Assembly: GCF_010093085.1 (NCBI RefSeq)
Contig: NZ_MSRC01000021.1
Span: 1 to 64,000 of the forward strand
Reading direction: 5' to 3'
Length of the DNA stretch: 64,000 nt
DNA from: Bacillus sp. SKDU12
GTDB lineage: Bacteria > Bacillota > Bacilli > Bacillales > Bacillaceae
Both the position numbers and the translations under genes were made by a program. Within the stretch, counting starts at the first letter, position 1, and each line of letters begins with the position of its first letter. The notes beneath the pieces are model-generated. The model saw only the letters and a list, made by a program, of their open reading frames with translations. It was not told the origin of the DNA and did no database searches. Positions 45,629 to 54,631 of this stretch are shown here, piece after piece.

Positions 45629-47161
45629 TTATTCTGTTTTTTGTTCGGCAGCCTGGCTTTCATTATGAAGTCGGTCTGCTGAAGTGACATAATACGTATA
45701 CTTCTTGTTTGGGTCTGCTGTCTTATCTACGAAGGTTTGCTGTTCATGGGTTTTCCTTGCGGCTCCAACTAATGTTTTGTTCTTATTCCCTTCGGCTCTA
45801 TAAATCGCATAATAGGCGGTTTCTTTTGATGTTTGATTGATTGGATGATCTTGGATGTGCAGAAGATTGCCGTTTTTATTTTTGGTGATTTTTGTAAGCT
45901 TCGGTTTTTGTGGGGTTGTACTGTCAAGCCAAGGCATTTGCGGAATGAGTGCCGGCTTGCTGTAAAGCTCGGTGATGAGGCGGTCTTTGATGCCAAGCGG
46001 ATTTTTGTTGAGGTCTTTAAGGCTGAAATGCATGCTTCCTTTTACAAATTCAAGCTGACGGTTTAAGGTGATTTGTTTCACATACTCCTTAGGATCGGAC
46101 CATGCCGGATCAACGTTATTATTGATTTTATAAGCTGCCTGGCCAATATATAAATGAACAGGCCTATTTTTGACTTCATTGCTCCACCAATCAGCAAGTA
46201 TGTCGTAAGCTGCTGCGTTAAAGCCGATGCTCCAATAGATCTGCGGGGCAATATAATCAATGTCGCCTTCTTGGATCCAATGTCTCGTATCTGCGTACAG
46301 GTCGTCATAGTTGGTGACGCCTGCTTTCGTATTTGATCCGGTTGGGTCATCCGCAGCGTTTCTCCATACACCAAAGGGACTGATGCCCAATTTGACATAA
46401 GGCTTAGCTGCTTTAATGGTTTGGTTGAGTTGTTTGACAAGCTGGTTTACATTATCCCGCCGCCAGTCATCAATATTGGAAAAAGTGTCTTTTCCGTATA
46501 GTTTATACTGTGCTTGATCAGGAAATTCCTGTCCGGCTATTTTATAAGGATAAAAATAATCATCCATATGAACGGCGTCGACATCATAACGTTTTACCAC
46601 TTCTTCAATACCTTTGACGATAAAATCTCTAGCTTCAGGAATGCCTGGATGATAATAAAGCTGCTTTCCATACGCGGCAACCCAGTCTGGATGCTGTCGT
46701 GCCGGGTGATCTACCGACAATTTATTGAGATCTGTATGATTCATCGTTATCCGATAAGGATTAAACCATGCATGAAACTCCAAATTTCGCTTGTGGGTTT
46801 CTTCAATCATAAATGCAAGCGGGTCATAGCCGGGGTCTTTCCCTTGGACACCGGTTAAGTATTCAGACCAGGGTCCGTAAGCGGACGGATAAAAGGCGTC
46901 TGCCGTCGGTTTAATTTGCACAATAACGGCATTCATTCCCATTGTTTGGACATCGTCCAGCAGTTTGAGGTATTCTTGCTTTTGCTCTTTTTCTGATAAC
47001 CCTTTCTTTGACGGCCAATCAATATTTAATACAGAGGCAATCCATACGGCTCTCAGTTCCCTGTCCGGCTGCGCATTGGCTATATACGGAATGGAGATGA
47101 TAAGCGTTCCGATGATCAAGCTGACAAGGAAACGGACAATCGACTTTTGGCAAACCTTCAT
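45629..47161 (-). CDS. yngK: Secreted glycoside-hydrolase-like protein YngK
   Basis: The 510-residue exported protein belongs to the GHL10/DUF187 family of TIM-barrel hydrolase-like proteins, possibly acting on cell-wall or environmental glycans. A signal peptide (SIVRFLVSLIIGTLIISIPYI, cleavage near ANA) is followed by the family start ELRAVWIASVLNIDWPSK. Further barrel motifs are FHAWFNPYRI, AVHMDDYFYPY and YIAPQIYWSIGF. A fibronectin-III-like C-terminal domain (AYYAIYRAEG to TYYVTSADR) ends the protein. The frame extends 36 codons upstream, but GGAGAAG before ATG 47161 and the usual 510-residue length fix the start. The biochemical substrate is not established. Confidence 0.92.
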   Translation of the reverse strand: MKVCQKSIVRFLVSLIIGTLIISIPYIANAQPDRELRAVWIASVLNIDWPSKKGLSEKEQKQEYLKLLDDVQTMGMNAVIVQIKPTADAFYPSAYGPWSEYLTGVQGKDPGYDPLAFMIEETHKRNLEFHAWFNPYRITMNHTDLNKLSVDHPARQHPDWVAAYGKQLYYHPGIPEARDFIVKGIEEVVKRYDVDAVHMDDYFYPYKIAGQEFPDQAQYKLYGKDTFSNIDDWRRDNVNQLVKQLNQTIKAAKPYVKLGISPFGVWRNAADDPTGSNTKAGVTNYDDLYADTRHWIQEGDIDYIAPQIYWSIGFNAAAYDILADWWSNEVKNRPVHLYIGQAAYKINNNVDPAWSDPKEYVKQITLNRQLEFVKGSMHFSLKDLNKNPLGIKDRLITELYSKPALIPQMPWLDSTTPQKPKLTKITKNKNGNLLHIQDHPINQTSKETAYYAIYRAEGNKNKTLVGAARKTHEQQTFVDKTADPNKKYTYYVTSADRLHNESQAAEQKTE

Positions 47162-47251
47162 ATTGCTTCTTCTCCCCCATTCATCACTTTCACTATTCGC
47201 TAATACGGTATTCCCGGGCGGTAAAAGGGTTCTTAATCGAATGGAAGAAAC

Positions 47252-47295
47252 AAAAAAGTCCTGAAGCACTTTGTTACGCTGCTTTAGGACTTTTT
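47252..47295 (-). terminator. Terminator downstream of yngL
   Basis: On the minus strand AAAAAGTCCT pairs with AGGACTTTTT (47286-47295 with 47253-47262), helped by an inner AAGCA/TGCTT pairing, and a T-run follows. The stem begins within the last codons of yngL and separates it from yngK. Confidence 0.88.
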
Positions 47296-47676
47296 ATCAT
47301 TTATCATGGTTTGCAGGCTCTTTAACACATCAATGAGTTTTACGCCGACACCGACAGCTGTTTCAAGAATTGCCTGTGCTCCTGCGATGGCTAAAATAAA
47401 GATCACTGGAACAGCAATCCGGGGCAAAAAGAGATAGCCAAGTCCGATCAAGATAGCACACCAAACACCTGCGCACCAATAGCAATTGAGCATGTATCCA
47501 AAGTTAGAAGCCGGCACGCTTTTTTCGTTCACATGCCCGTTTTGATCAACAATTCTTTTCTTTTTCATAAATGGTTTTCGGATAAATTCTGTAATTTTAT
47601 CAAATACAATGAGATGTGTCAGCCTGTAACTGGCTAGAAACAGCATGATAAAAGTAAGCAAAGAAAGATGATCCAT
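47284..47676 (-). CDS. yngL: Small membrane protein YngL (DUF1360)
   Basis: The 130-residue protein has an N-terminal membrane segment (LTFIMLFLASYRLTHLIVFD), a charged cytoplasmic stretch (KKKRIVDQNG), and two further hydrophobic parts around CYWCAGVWCAILIGLGYLFL and IPVIFILAIAGAQA-like sequence. The NCYWCAGVWCA motif with three cysteines is characteristic of the DUF1360 family, which has no proven function. The frame is open for 19 extra codons, but GGAGG lies seven bases before ATG 47676. In B. subtilis 168 the plipastatin operon lies on the 5' side of yngL; here dacC follows after 243 bases. Confidence 0.9.
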   Translation of the reverse strand: MDHLSLLTFIMLFLASYRLTHLIVFDKITEFIRKPFMKKKRIVDQNGHVNEKSVPASNFGYMLNCYWCAGVWCAILIGLGYLFLPRIAVPVIFILAIAGAQAILETAVGVGVKLIDVLKSLQTMINDKKS

Positions 47677-47824
47677 GACAAGCCTCCAAGAAAAAAAGAA
47701 TGGTGTTATTATCCCCCCGTGTCTTCTATCCATTCTTTATACTAAAAGAAAGACGGACAGAGAATGTCCCCTATCCGCAGTATTGCTTGATTGGAGTCTT
47801 GTCTAAAGTGTCAAGGAGGATGGG

Positions 47825-47893
47825 ATGTCCGCGTTATTTTCCGCATGCTGTATGTGCACCAAAAATAATAAAATAGGTACTTTGCCATTCTAA
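47825..47893 (+). CDS. Possible 22-residue cysteine-containing peptide at the pps scar
   Basis: A short frame on the plus strand begins with ATG at 47825, five bases after a perfect AGGAGG, and encodes a 22-residue peptide with SACCMCT near its start. It lies in the gap between yngL and dacC where 168 carries ppsA-E. The site is strong but the frame is very short and could be a chance relic of deleted DNA. I do not recognise the peptide. Confidence 0.2.
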   Translation: MSALFSACCMCTKNNKIGTLPF

Positions 47894-47919
47894 TAGTTGA
47901 CAGGTGCAACCTGGCGCAA

Positions 47920-49395
47920 TTATTGATTCGCTAAGATAACAGCGATTTGATCCTCAATCTCTTTTCCGTCCTCGTCATCAATCAATCCATTTAGAAGAAT
48001 TGAGAAAACAAGGGTTTTTCCTCTCTTGGTTTCTGCGTATCCGGATAAAGAGCTTACCGTGCTTAGTGATCCGGTTTTTGCCCTTACTTTTCCTTGTGCA
48101 GGAGTGTCTTTCATTCGATTCCTTAGCGTTCCGCCTATCATTCTGTCACTATTGCCCGCTACAGGCAGAGAATGTAGATAAGCTGAGAACCACTTTTCAT
48201 CTTGAATATCATATAACAGCTGTGACATTTGATCTGAGGATACAGCATTAATATGGGAGACACCCGATCCGTCTCTCAATATGAGTGACTTGGTATTGAC
48301 ACCAAATGTCGGAATCGTACTGTTTAATACTTCGAGTCCCTTTTCCCAGCTTCCCTCATCTTTTTTCACCTTTCCCATTTCTTTTACGAGCACTTCGGCA
48401 TGTCCGTTATTGCTTAATTTCATAAACGGAATAAATAATGTTGACAAAGGCATTGAGTGATGAGAGATCAACATGTCTGAGGAATCAGGTGCAGCGCCGA
48501 TTTTGACATTCCCTTTTACAACAATCCCTTGTTTTTTCAGTGCCTGCTTAAATAAATCCAAAGCATATCCGGCCGGCTCCCAAACAGCAATCCATTCTTT
48601 TGTCTTGCTTGCGTCAGCTGGTATACTTCCTTCAATTGTGATCGTGTTTTTCCCATGCTCTCTTTCGATTGTAAGGTCTTTCTTTTGGCCGAACGAAGTA
48701 GTCTCAGCATTGTTCTTAATCGCTACATAATCTGTCTTTGGAGATACAGAAACAGCAGGCTTATCCCCTTCTTTTTTACCTGGGGTGACCTCTACAATTA
48801 CAGTGCCTGCATCATAGTCTGCATTCGGGGACGCTGTTAAAGCAGAAACTTGCGCGCCGTAATATGCATATTCATCACTCCACGGCAAATCAGGCGCTAA
48901 TCGGATGTCATCGTACCACGTATCATCACCAATCAGATCACCTTTGATCACATCTACACCCGATTGTTTCAATTTTTCAGCCATATTATCAAAATCAGAT
49001 GTTAAAAGCGTTGGATCACCTTTTCCCTTCAAATAAAGGTTTCCATTCAGCTCTTTCTCTCTTTGTGTGCCGTTTGTCAGGACCTCGGTTGTAAAGGAAT
49101 AGTCTTCGCCAAGGACAGAAAGTGCCGCGGCCGCTGTCAAAAGCTTCAGAGAAGAGGCGGGCCTCATTCGGATATTTCCTGAATGCTCATATAAAACAGT
49201 TCCAGTATCCGCAGAGCGAACAGTGATACCGGCCATTGCGCCGTCGAGTGCAGGATGCTCAGCTAAAACCTTATCGATCTGCCCGGCAAGTGCATCTTGT
49301 TTTTCAGCCGCTTGTGCATCCTGATCCATATAAGGTACTGAAGCAACGGCGAAAAGCAGCAAAACAGCAACATAATGCTTTACGCTTTTATTCAT
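47920..49395 (-). CDS. dacC: Penicillin-binding protein 4a, D-Ala-D-Ala carboxypeptidase
   Basis: The 491-residue class C low-molecular-weight penicillin-binding protein trims the terminal D-Ala of peptidoglycan stem peptides and has endopeptidase activity. A signal peptide ([16 protein letters not shown], cleavage near AQAA) precedes the catalytic domain. The three active-site motifs are visible: ASSLK (SXXK), SNNGH (SXN) and RAKTGSL (KTG). The large insert between the first two motifs (domains II-III) is present, as in PBP4a. AGAGGCGGGG lies before the ATG. It follows galM by 34 bases on the same strand. In B. subtilis it is expressed in stationary phase under sigma-H; no such promoter was verified here. 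Confidence 0.95.
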   Translation of the reverse strand: MNKSVKHYVAVLLLFAVASVPYMDQDAQAAEKQDALAGQIDKVLAEHPALDGAMAGITVRSADTGTVLYEHSGNIRMRPASSLKLLTAAAALSVLGEDYSFTTEVLTNGTQREKELNGNLYLKGKGDPTLLTSDFDNMAEKLKQSGVDVIKGDLIGDDTWYDDIRLAPDLPWSDEYAYYGAQVSALTASPNADYDAGTVIVEVTPGKKEGDKPAVSVSPKTDYVAIKNNAETTSFGQKKDLTIEREHGKNTITIEGSIPADASKTKEWIAVWEPAGYALDLFKQALKKQGIVVKGNVKIGAAPDSSDMLISHHSMPLSTLFIPFMKLSNNGHAEVLVKEMGKVKKDEGSWEKGLEVLNSTIPTFGVNTKSLILRDGSGVSHINAVSSDQMSQLLYDIQDEKWFSAYLHSLPVAGNSDRMIGGTLRNRMKDTPAQGKVRAKTGSLSTVSSLSGYAETKRGKTLVFSILLNGLIDDEDGKEIEDQIAVILANQ

Positions 49396-49429
49396 TTTTT
49401 ACCCCGCCTCTCTGACGCTTGATCATTGG

Positions 49430-50413
<984 letters not shown>

Positions 50414-50499
50414 TCAACCTCTCCTTCAATCATTGTTGTTGTATAAGAATTCAATATACTGTGCTATATGTCCTCCATTGTATGTTTTCCCTATATAAA

Positions 50500-50530
50500 T
50501 AAAAAAACACCGTTCAAACGATGAACGGTG
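50500..50530 (-). terminator. Terminator downstream of yoeA
   Basis: On the minus strand CACCGTTCA and TGAACGGTG (50522-50530 and 50508-50516) form a perfect 9-bp stem followed by seven Ts. Confidence 0.92.
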
Positions 50531-50542
50531 CGATTTAGAACA

Positions 50543-51934
50543 CTATTGGATGAGACGTGTAATCTGTTTCTTTTTCCACACGAATTGATAATATCCATAA
50601 ATCAATAGCAAGCTGACGGCAAATGCAGCTGGATAGCCAACCCAGACGCCGAGTATTTCAAGTTTTGTATAGTGGGAAAGCACGAATGCAACAGGCACCT
50701 CTACTCCCCAGATGGCGAAAATGCTGATAATGGTCGGCCATAAAACCGTTCCGCTTGCCCGCATCGTCGCAGAAATGATTTGTGCATTTCCAAACAGCAA
50801 ATAGCTCCACAATGTAATCATCAAGAGACGGTGAGCGATGTACAGCGTCTCTTTCTCGGTTAAAAATAATGCCAAAATCTGCTGAGAAAAAACATAGATC
50901 AGAATGATCAGCACGCCGCCAATCATATAATTCAGCCAAATCCCGACGCGAATGACCTGCTTTAAGCGATCAAATTCGTTTGCTCCAATCGATTGCGCAG
51001 CGAATATAGACACCGCGATGCCAAGGCTGACGGCCGGCATCTGGACATAGCTGGCTACTTGGTTAACCACGCCATATGCAGCTGTCGCATTAGAACCGTA
51101 ATGATTGACGAATGAAATAACCGCTATCTCTGATAATGAGACGAGAATCATATTAATGCTTGATGGAATTCCGAGGCGCAGCAGGAGTGCAAGCAGTTCC
51201 TTATCCATTTTCAAATAACGACGCACCGTTTTATCAAATTGCAGCGGATGGTTTCGTTTTCGCAAATATACCAATAGCACGAGAAAAGTCGCAATCGTGG
51301 AAATGACGGTTGCATATGCGGATCCGTATATGCCCAGTTTCGGAAAACCGAACATGCCAAGGATTAAGACAGGCAGAAGCGCTATGTTAATGACCGTGCT
51401 CACAATCAGGGTATAAAACGGTGTCTTAGAATCCCCTGTTCCGCGCAAAAATGTTGTATAAGCAAAATATAAAAACATAAACGGCATAGCGTAAAATAAA
51501 ATACGTGCATAGCTGGCACTGACATGTATAACGTTTTCAGGCGTGCCCATTAATCGAAGAATATCCAAGGTGAAAATACTGCCGATGACAGCTAACACAA
51601 CCCCTAATAAAAACGTAAATGTGAGCGTCGTTCCGACCACAGCCTTTAACCGTTCCTCATTTTTCGCCCCGTAGGCTTGTCCGATCATGATCGAACTTCC
51701 TGAACCGATCCCAATTGTAAATGAGATTAAAAGAAAAAATAACGGGAAAAATGATGATACAGCTGCCACCGCATTAACGCCAAGCCATCTGCCTACAGCC
51801 ATCATCCCTACTAACTGGCCGACTGATTGCAAGACATTGCTTAGCAACAGCGGTACTAAAAAGAGTGACATAGACTTCCAGACAGATGGATTGCTTTTCT
51901 TCTGAGTTCCGAGCTGTTCTTGTGATGTTTCCAT
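50543..51934 (-). CDS. yoeA: MATE-family multidrug/metabolite exporter YoeA
   Basis: The 463-residue protein has about twelve transmembrane segments arranged in two homologous halves, as in MATE cation-coupled exporters. Typical stretches are SIMIGQAYGAKNEERLK in the first half and the matching AAQSIGANEFDRLKQ in the second half. AAAGGAGT lies before the ATG at 51934. The gene diverges from iseA across a 288-base AT-rich region. A hairpin (51978-51989 with 51991-52000) lies just upstream of the start and might be part of the leader. The transported substrate is unknown; a role in lipopeptide export would be speculation. Confidence 0.92.
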   Translation of the reverse strand: METSQEQLGTQKKSNPSVWKSMSLFLVPLLLSNVLQSVGQLVGMMAVGRWLGVNAVAAVSSFFPLFFLLISFTIGIGSGSSIMIGQAYGAKNEERLKAVVGTTLTFTFLLGVVLAVIGSIFTLDILRLMGTPENVIHVSASYARILFYAMPFMFLYFAYTTFLRGTGDSKTPFYTLIVSTVINIALLPVLILGMFGFPKLGIYGSAYATVISTIATFLVLLVYLRKRNHPLQFDKTVRRYLKMDKELLALLLRLGIPSSINMILVSLSEIAVISFVNHYGSNATAAYGVVNQVASYVQMPAVSLGIAVSIFAAQSIGANEFDRLKQVIRVGIWLNYMIGGVLIILIYVFSQQILALFLTEKETLYIAHRLLMITLWSYLLFGNAQIISATMRASGTVLWPTIISIFAIWGVEVPVAFVLSHYTKLEILGVWVGYPAAFAVSLLLIYGYYQFVWKKKQITRLIQ

Positions 51935-52152
51935 ATTGAAAAGACTCCTTTATTTGGATTCGTTTGTAAACTATACCCCTGTTCTTTTGACAAAAACAGG
52001 AGTGCAACATGTTTTTATTCATCATTGTATATATGAAACCCTTCCCGATTCTTTTATTTTTACACATCTTTTCAGCTTATGAAGAATAAACTAGCAAGCA
52101 GGAACCTATCTATCTGTGAGTAAAAGAATAAAAAATAATTTATGCAAAAGTA

Positions 52153-52181
52153 TTGTAATCTTACCGTAATTATTGTAACAT
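52153..52181 (+). promoter_or_regulatory. iseA promoter with WalR-type box
   Basis: TGTAAT-N5-CGTAAT (52154-52170) differs from the WalR (YycF) direct-repeat consensus at only one base. It overlaps a candidate promoter with TTGTAA at 52153 and TAACAT at 52176, spaced by 17. Two further TGTAAC hexamers lie at 52174 and 52183. WalR is known to repress iseA directly, and a box between -35 and -10 fits repression. Confidence 0.65.
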
Positions 52182-52222
52182 TTGTAACATAAGAGAAAGA
52201 GATTTTGAAGGAGTGAACCACA

Positions 52223-52768
52223 ATGAAAAAATGTTTTCTATTTCTAACAACGATTGCACTTATCCTATCATTAAGCACAAATGCATTTGCAAAAAATACA
52301 TCAGGGGATTTATCACAAAAACAAGCACAGCAGCTGGCGCTATCAGCTAGAGAGCATTTTTGGAACACAATGAGCGGCCATGATCCAAAAGCAAAAAAAG
52401 CGGCTTGCCCATCAGGTACATTTGAGCATCAAAATCTTCAATATGTGTACATGTGCAGTGATCTAGGCACTAAAGCAAAAGCAGTACATTACTTAACTCC
52501 TATTTTTACAAAAACAGCAATCGAAAAGGGCTTTAAAGACTATCATTTCACTGTTTCAAAAGGAAAATTAGCCGTTCCGATCGGCGACGGAGATAACTTA
52601 TTGAATTGGAAAAAATCAACTGCTAAATTGATCTCTAAAAAAGGCGGCACAATCACATACGAATTTACCGTTCCTACTTTAGACGGATCACCTGCAGCGA
52701 AACGAAAAGTGACATTTGTAAAAGAAAATAATAAATGGAAAGTCAACCAATTTGACGCCGTTATATAA
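52223..52768 (+). CDS. iseA: Autolysin (DL-endopeptidase) inhibitor IseA
   Basis: The 181-residue secreted protein (YoeB) binds the NlpC/P60 domains of DL-endopeptidases such as LytF and CwlO and blocks their cell-wall cleavage, protecting cells from autolysis under stress. A signal peptide (KKCFLFLTTIALILSLSTNAFA) is followed by a mature domain with two cysteines (AACPSG and YMCSD) and the C-terminal KRKVTFVKENNKWKVN. AAGGAGTG lies eight bases before the ATG. A WalR-type box overlaps its promoter. The gene is monocistronic, ending in a strong hairpin. Confidence 0.94.
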   Translation: MKKCFLFLTTIALILSLSTNAFAKNTSGDLSQKQAQQLALSAREHFWNTMSGHDPKAKKAACPSGTFEHQNLQYVYMCSDLGTKAKAVHYLTPIFTKTAIEKGFKDYHFTVSKGKLAVPIGDGDNLLNWKKSTAKLISKKGGTITYEFTVPTLDGSPAAKRKVTFVKENNKWKVNQFDAVI

Positions 52769-52792
52769 GAAAAAACGCCCTGCGTATGAAGT

Positions 52793-52838
52793 GCACCCCA
52801 AATATTAGACATAGTCTCATATTTGGAGGTGCTTTTTC
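52793..52838 (+). terminator. Long-stem terminator of iseA
   Basis: GCACCCCAAATATTAGAC (52793-52810) pairs with the segment at 52814-52832 over about 18 bp with only two or three mismatches and a 3-base loop, followed by TTTTTCTTT. It could also end the small minus-strand gene at 52878. Confidence 0.85.
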
Positions 52839-52877
52839 TTTGGCATAAAGAATCCACCTATTCATTGTGCAATTTGT

Positions 52878-53057
52878 TTACCTTTTCATCCTTTTAACCT
52901 TTTGGGTATAATAATATATCAGATACACAATCAGAAAGACTAATACAGCTACGGCAACATAGTATAACGGCATCGCCAAGAAAGGAGCAAAATTCGCTAT
53001 GACCATCAGTATAATGATGGTTATTCCATACAAGCTTATAAAGCGTAGTAATGCCAT
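52878..53057 (-). CDS. Small two-segment membrane protein (59 aa)
   Basis: A 59-residue frame begins with ATG at 53057, six bases after GGGAGG, and ends at 52878. It has two hydrophobic stretches (ITIIILMVIANF and YYVAVAVLVFLIVYLIYYY) separated by a short turn with a proline, and a strongly basic tail (QKVKRMKR). It is probably a two-pass membrane protein with both ends in the cytoplasm. No family is recognised. It lies tail to tail with iseA. Confidence 0.7.
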   Translation of the reverse strand: MALLRFISLYGITIIILMVIANFAPFLAMPLYYVAVAVLVFLIVYLIYYYTQKVKRMKR

Positions 53058-53276
53058 ATGATCCTCCCTTTCATTTCCATTATTTTAACAAAAAAGGCAA
53101 GCTGCTGAAGAGCTGTTTTTGAGACATGATCAATGGGACGTCTTCACGTTTAGCTTTGTGTAAGCTCGTGCATTGTTGGGACGGCTTGACCGCTTCGATG
53201 GTCTTTCGATGTTGCTATTGAAAAAGAGTAAAATCGAGAGTTTATTTTAACTGGCATAAAGGAGTCTTGAATAACA

Positions 53277-53585
53277 ATGTATGAAAATGATGATAATCTG
53301 GAAGAATTAAGTGATTTTTTAGAAGGAACATTTCATCAAGACATAGGTTCACCAGAACAAGCGTTGGAGGAATTTATAGCTGAATCAAGCAAAGAATGCT
53401 TAGTTTTTACAATAAAATGTTGTGAAGGATTTCTAAATAAAGACATCCCTGATCAAGAAAAAGAGAGTTTTATAAAATTTAACTCGGAAATTTATTTTCC
53501 GGCAATTGATTCAACTCCCTTACAATGGTTGAAAAAAGTAATTGCAGAAATAAAAAAGTCTGGCTGTTTAATAAGTAATGATTGA
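53277..53585 (+). CDS. CdiI-like immunity protein, copy 1
   Basis: The 102-residue acidic protein shows the pattern LSDFLEGTFHQDIGSPEQALEEF near the N-terminus and TPLQWLKKV near the C-terminus. This is the layout of the CdiI_2-type immunity family of contact-dependent or polymorphic toxin systems (F-HQD ... W). AAAGGAGT lies about 12 bases before ATG 53277. The stop overlaps the start of the next gene by eight bases, and the two proteins are paralogs, so this is a translationally coupled tandem pair. Base composition is AT-rich compared with its neighbours, suggesting transfer. No toxin gene is visible nearby. Assignment is from motif memory. Confidence 0.7.
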   Translation: MYENDDNLEELSDFLEGTFHQDIGSPEQALEEFIAESSKECLVFTIKCCEGFLNKDIPDQEKESFIKFNSEIYFPAIDSTPLQWLKKVIAEIKKSGCLISND

Positions 53586-53871
53586 AATTAAAGTTTCTGA
53601 TCCTGTATTTAGATTTCTCGGCGGACATTTCCATCAGGATATAGAGTCTCCGGCAAGTGCTCTTGATGGATATTTAAATGAAGCGACACAAAACCTGAAA
53701 GAAAGAGATTTCATGGCACTAACTGAGTTTTTAAATAATGATTATTCTGAAGAAGATAAAAATGAATTTATAGAAGAAGCAGCGGATGGTATATACTTTT
53801 CCGAAGATGGTATTACTCCATTGGAATGGCTTGAACAAATTGCTGAACAAATTAAACAATATAGTTATTAA
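53578..53871 (+). CDS. CdiI-like immunity protein, copy 2
   Basis: The 97-residue acidic protein repeats the plan of its upstream neighbour: FRFLGGHFHQDIESPASALDGY early and TPLEWLEQIAEQIKQ at the end. The FLGGHFHQD motif fits the CdiI_2 immunity family better than copy 1 does. Its ATG lies within the last codons of copy 1 (ATGATTGA overlap), so it is probably translated by re-initiation. A terminator follows directly. The pair probably arose by duplication and divergence, perhaps to protect against two toxin variants; that is inference. Confidence 0.7.
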   Translation: MIEIKVSDPVFRFLGGHFHQDIESPASALDGYLNEATQNLKERDFMALTEFLNNDYSEEDKNEFIEEAADGIYFSEDGITPLEWLEQIAEQIKQYSY

Positions 53872-53908
53872 AGAAACCCATCTCCTTTCTAATAAGGGTT
53901 TCTTTTAT
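53870..53908 (+). terminator. Terminator of the immunity gene pair
   Basis: AAAGAAACCC (53870-53879) pairs with GGGTTTCTTT (53895-53904), followed by more Ts. It overlaps the stop of the second gene. Confidence 0.85.
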
Positions 53909-54026
53909 TGCCGATAAATCGGCGATAACAATTTGCTCGAAGCGGTTTACTGAGAAGGGGCCCCTCCCTTAAAAAATTCCTTGCCTTCAATAACTCGTGT
54001 ACATCTAAAAATATATGGCGTTATAA

Positions 54027-54055
54027 ATAAAAAGCACCCCGAAGGATGCTTTTTG
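54027..54055 (-). terminator. Terminator of the 62-aa gene
   Basis: On the minus strand AAAAAGCATCC and GGGTGCTTTTT form a stem around a TTCG-like tetraloop, followed by Ts. It lies just after the stop of the gene ending at 54063. Confidence 0.85.
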
Positions 54056-54062
54056 ATCGACT

Positions 54063-54251
54063 TTATCTCGCTTTTACATCAAATTGCGTTACAAGTCGCA
54101 TATTAATACTTGTAATACGCTTACCATTTTCATACTCATACCAATGATCACATGCTTGTAATTCTTTTATAAGTGCCTTCTCAGATTCTGCATTTACTTT
54201 AGCTGTCCTTACATTTTCATTATCAAACCAAAAGTCCACTGTAATTTTCAT
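54063..54251 (-). CDS. Hypothetical 62-aa protein
   Basis: The 62-residue protein begins MKITVDFWFDNENVRTAK and continues with alternating charged residues (ACDHWYEYENGKRITSIN). It has no membrane segment or signal. A GTG nine bases upstream is in frame, but AGAGGTG sits at the right distance for the ATG at 54251. It has its own terminator. I do not recognise a family. It sits between the immunity genes and the tRNA/recombinase locus, among accessory genes. Confidence 0.6.
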   Translation of the reverse strand: MKITVDFWFDNENVRTAKVNAESEKALIKELQACDHWYEYENGKRITSINMRLVTQFDVKAR

Positions 54252-54435
54252 AACTTTCACCTCTTATTTTATTATCAAACAAGAGAGCTAGGAATGTAAC
54301 AGTTTGCAAAATTTGTCGAACGATTCTCTATTTCCTCATTGGGTTGATTGTAGTACAAAAATTGTGCAAAAAGAAATAAATTCACATCGTTTTCCACCGT
54401 ATTTTCGTTCAGTTAAAAAACGCCTAGAAACAGCC

Positions 54436-54462
54436 AAAACCCTTGTTTCACAAGGGTTTTGA
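54436..54462 (-). terminator. Hairpin downstream of tRNA-Arg
   Basis: AAAACCCTTG (54436-54445) and CAAGGGTTTT (54451-54460) form a perfect 10-bp stem with a 5-base loop. It lies about 45 bases after the 3' end of the tRNA and probably ends its transcript. The T-tract is short (four). Confidence 0.7.
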
Positions 54463-54506
54463 AGCTTTATAGATGTGATTAATCCGAACACATCTAATAT
54501 AAAAAA

Positions 54507-54579
54507 CGCTCTAGGAGAGATTCGAACTCCCGACCTGCAGTTTAGGAAACTGCTGCACTATCCGCTGTGCTACTAGAGC
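54507..54579 (-). tRNA. tRNA-Arg (anticodon CCU)
   Basis: A 73-base cloverleaf is complete on the minus strand. The acceptor stem GCTCTAG/CTAGAGC has discriminator G. The anticodon arm GCAGT-TTCCTAA-ACTGC carries anticodon CCT. The T-arm GGGAG-TTCGAAT-CTCTC has one G-T pair. CCA is not encoded; the sequence continues into Ts. It reads AGG arginine codons. It lies 52 bases after yoeC on the same strand. Confidence 0.95.
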
Positions 54580-54592
54580 TTTGGATATTTAT

Positions 54593-54621
54593 ATAGTAGC
54601 TCTGATGCTCGATATTTTCAA
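54593..54621 (-). promoter_or_regulatory. Promoter of tRNA-Arg
   Basis: On the minus strand TTGAAA and TACTAT are separated by exactly 17 bases, and the -10 lies 14 bases before the tRNA 5' end. The tRNA is therefore probably transcribed on its own and not only by read-through from yoeC. Confidence 0.65.
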
Positions 54622-54631
54622 GCGATTTGTA

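Noticed and set aside
51978..52000. Leader hairpin of yoeA as a riboswitch
   Set aside because: A simple 10-bp stem without a T-tract or conserved aptamer features; no known riboswitch class fits.
54507..54579. att-site duplication of the tRNA-Arg 3' end
   Set aside because: I looked for a second copy of the tRNA 3' segment in the window and found none.
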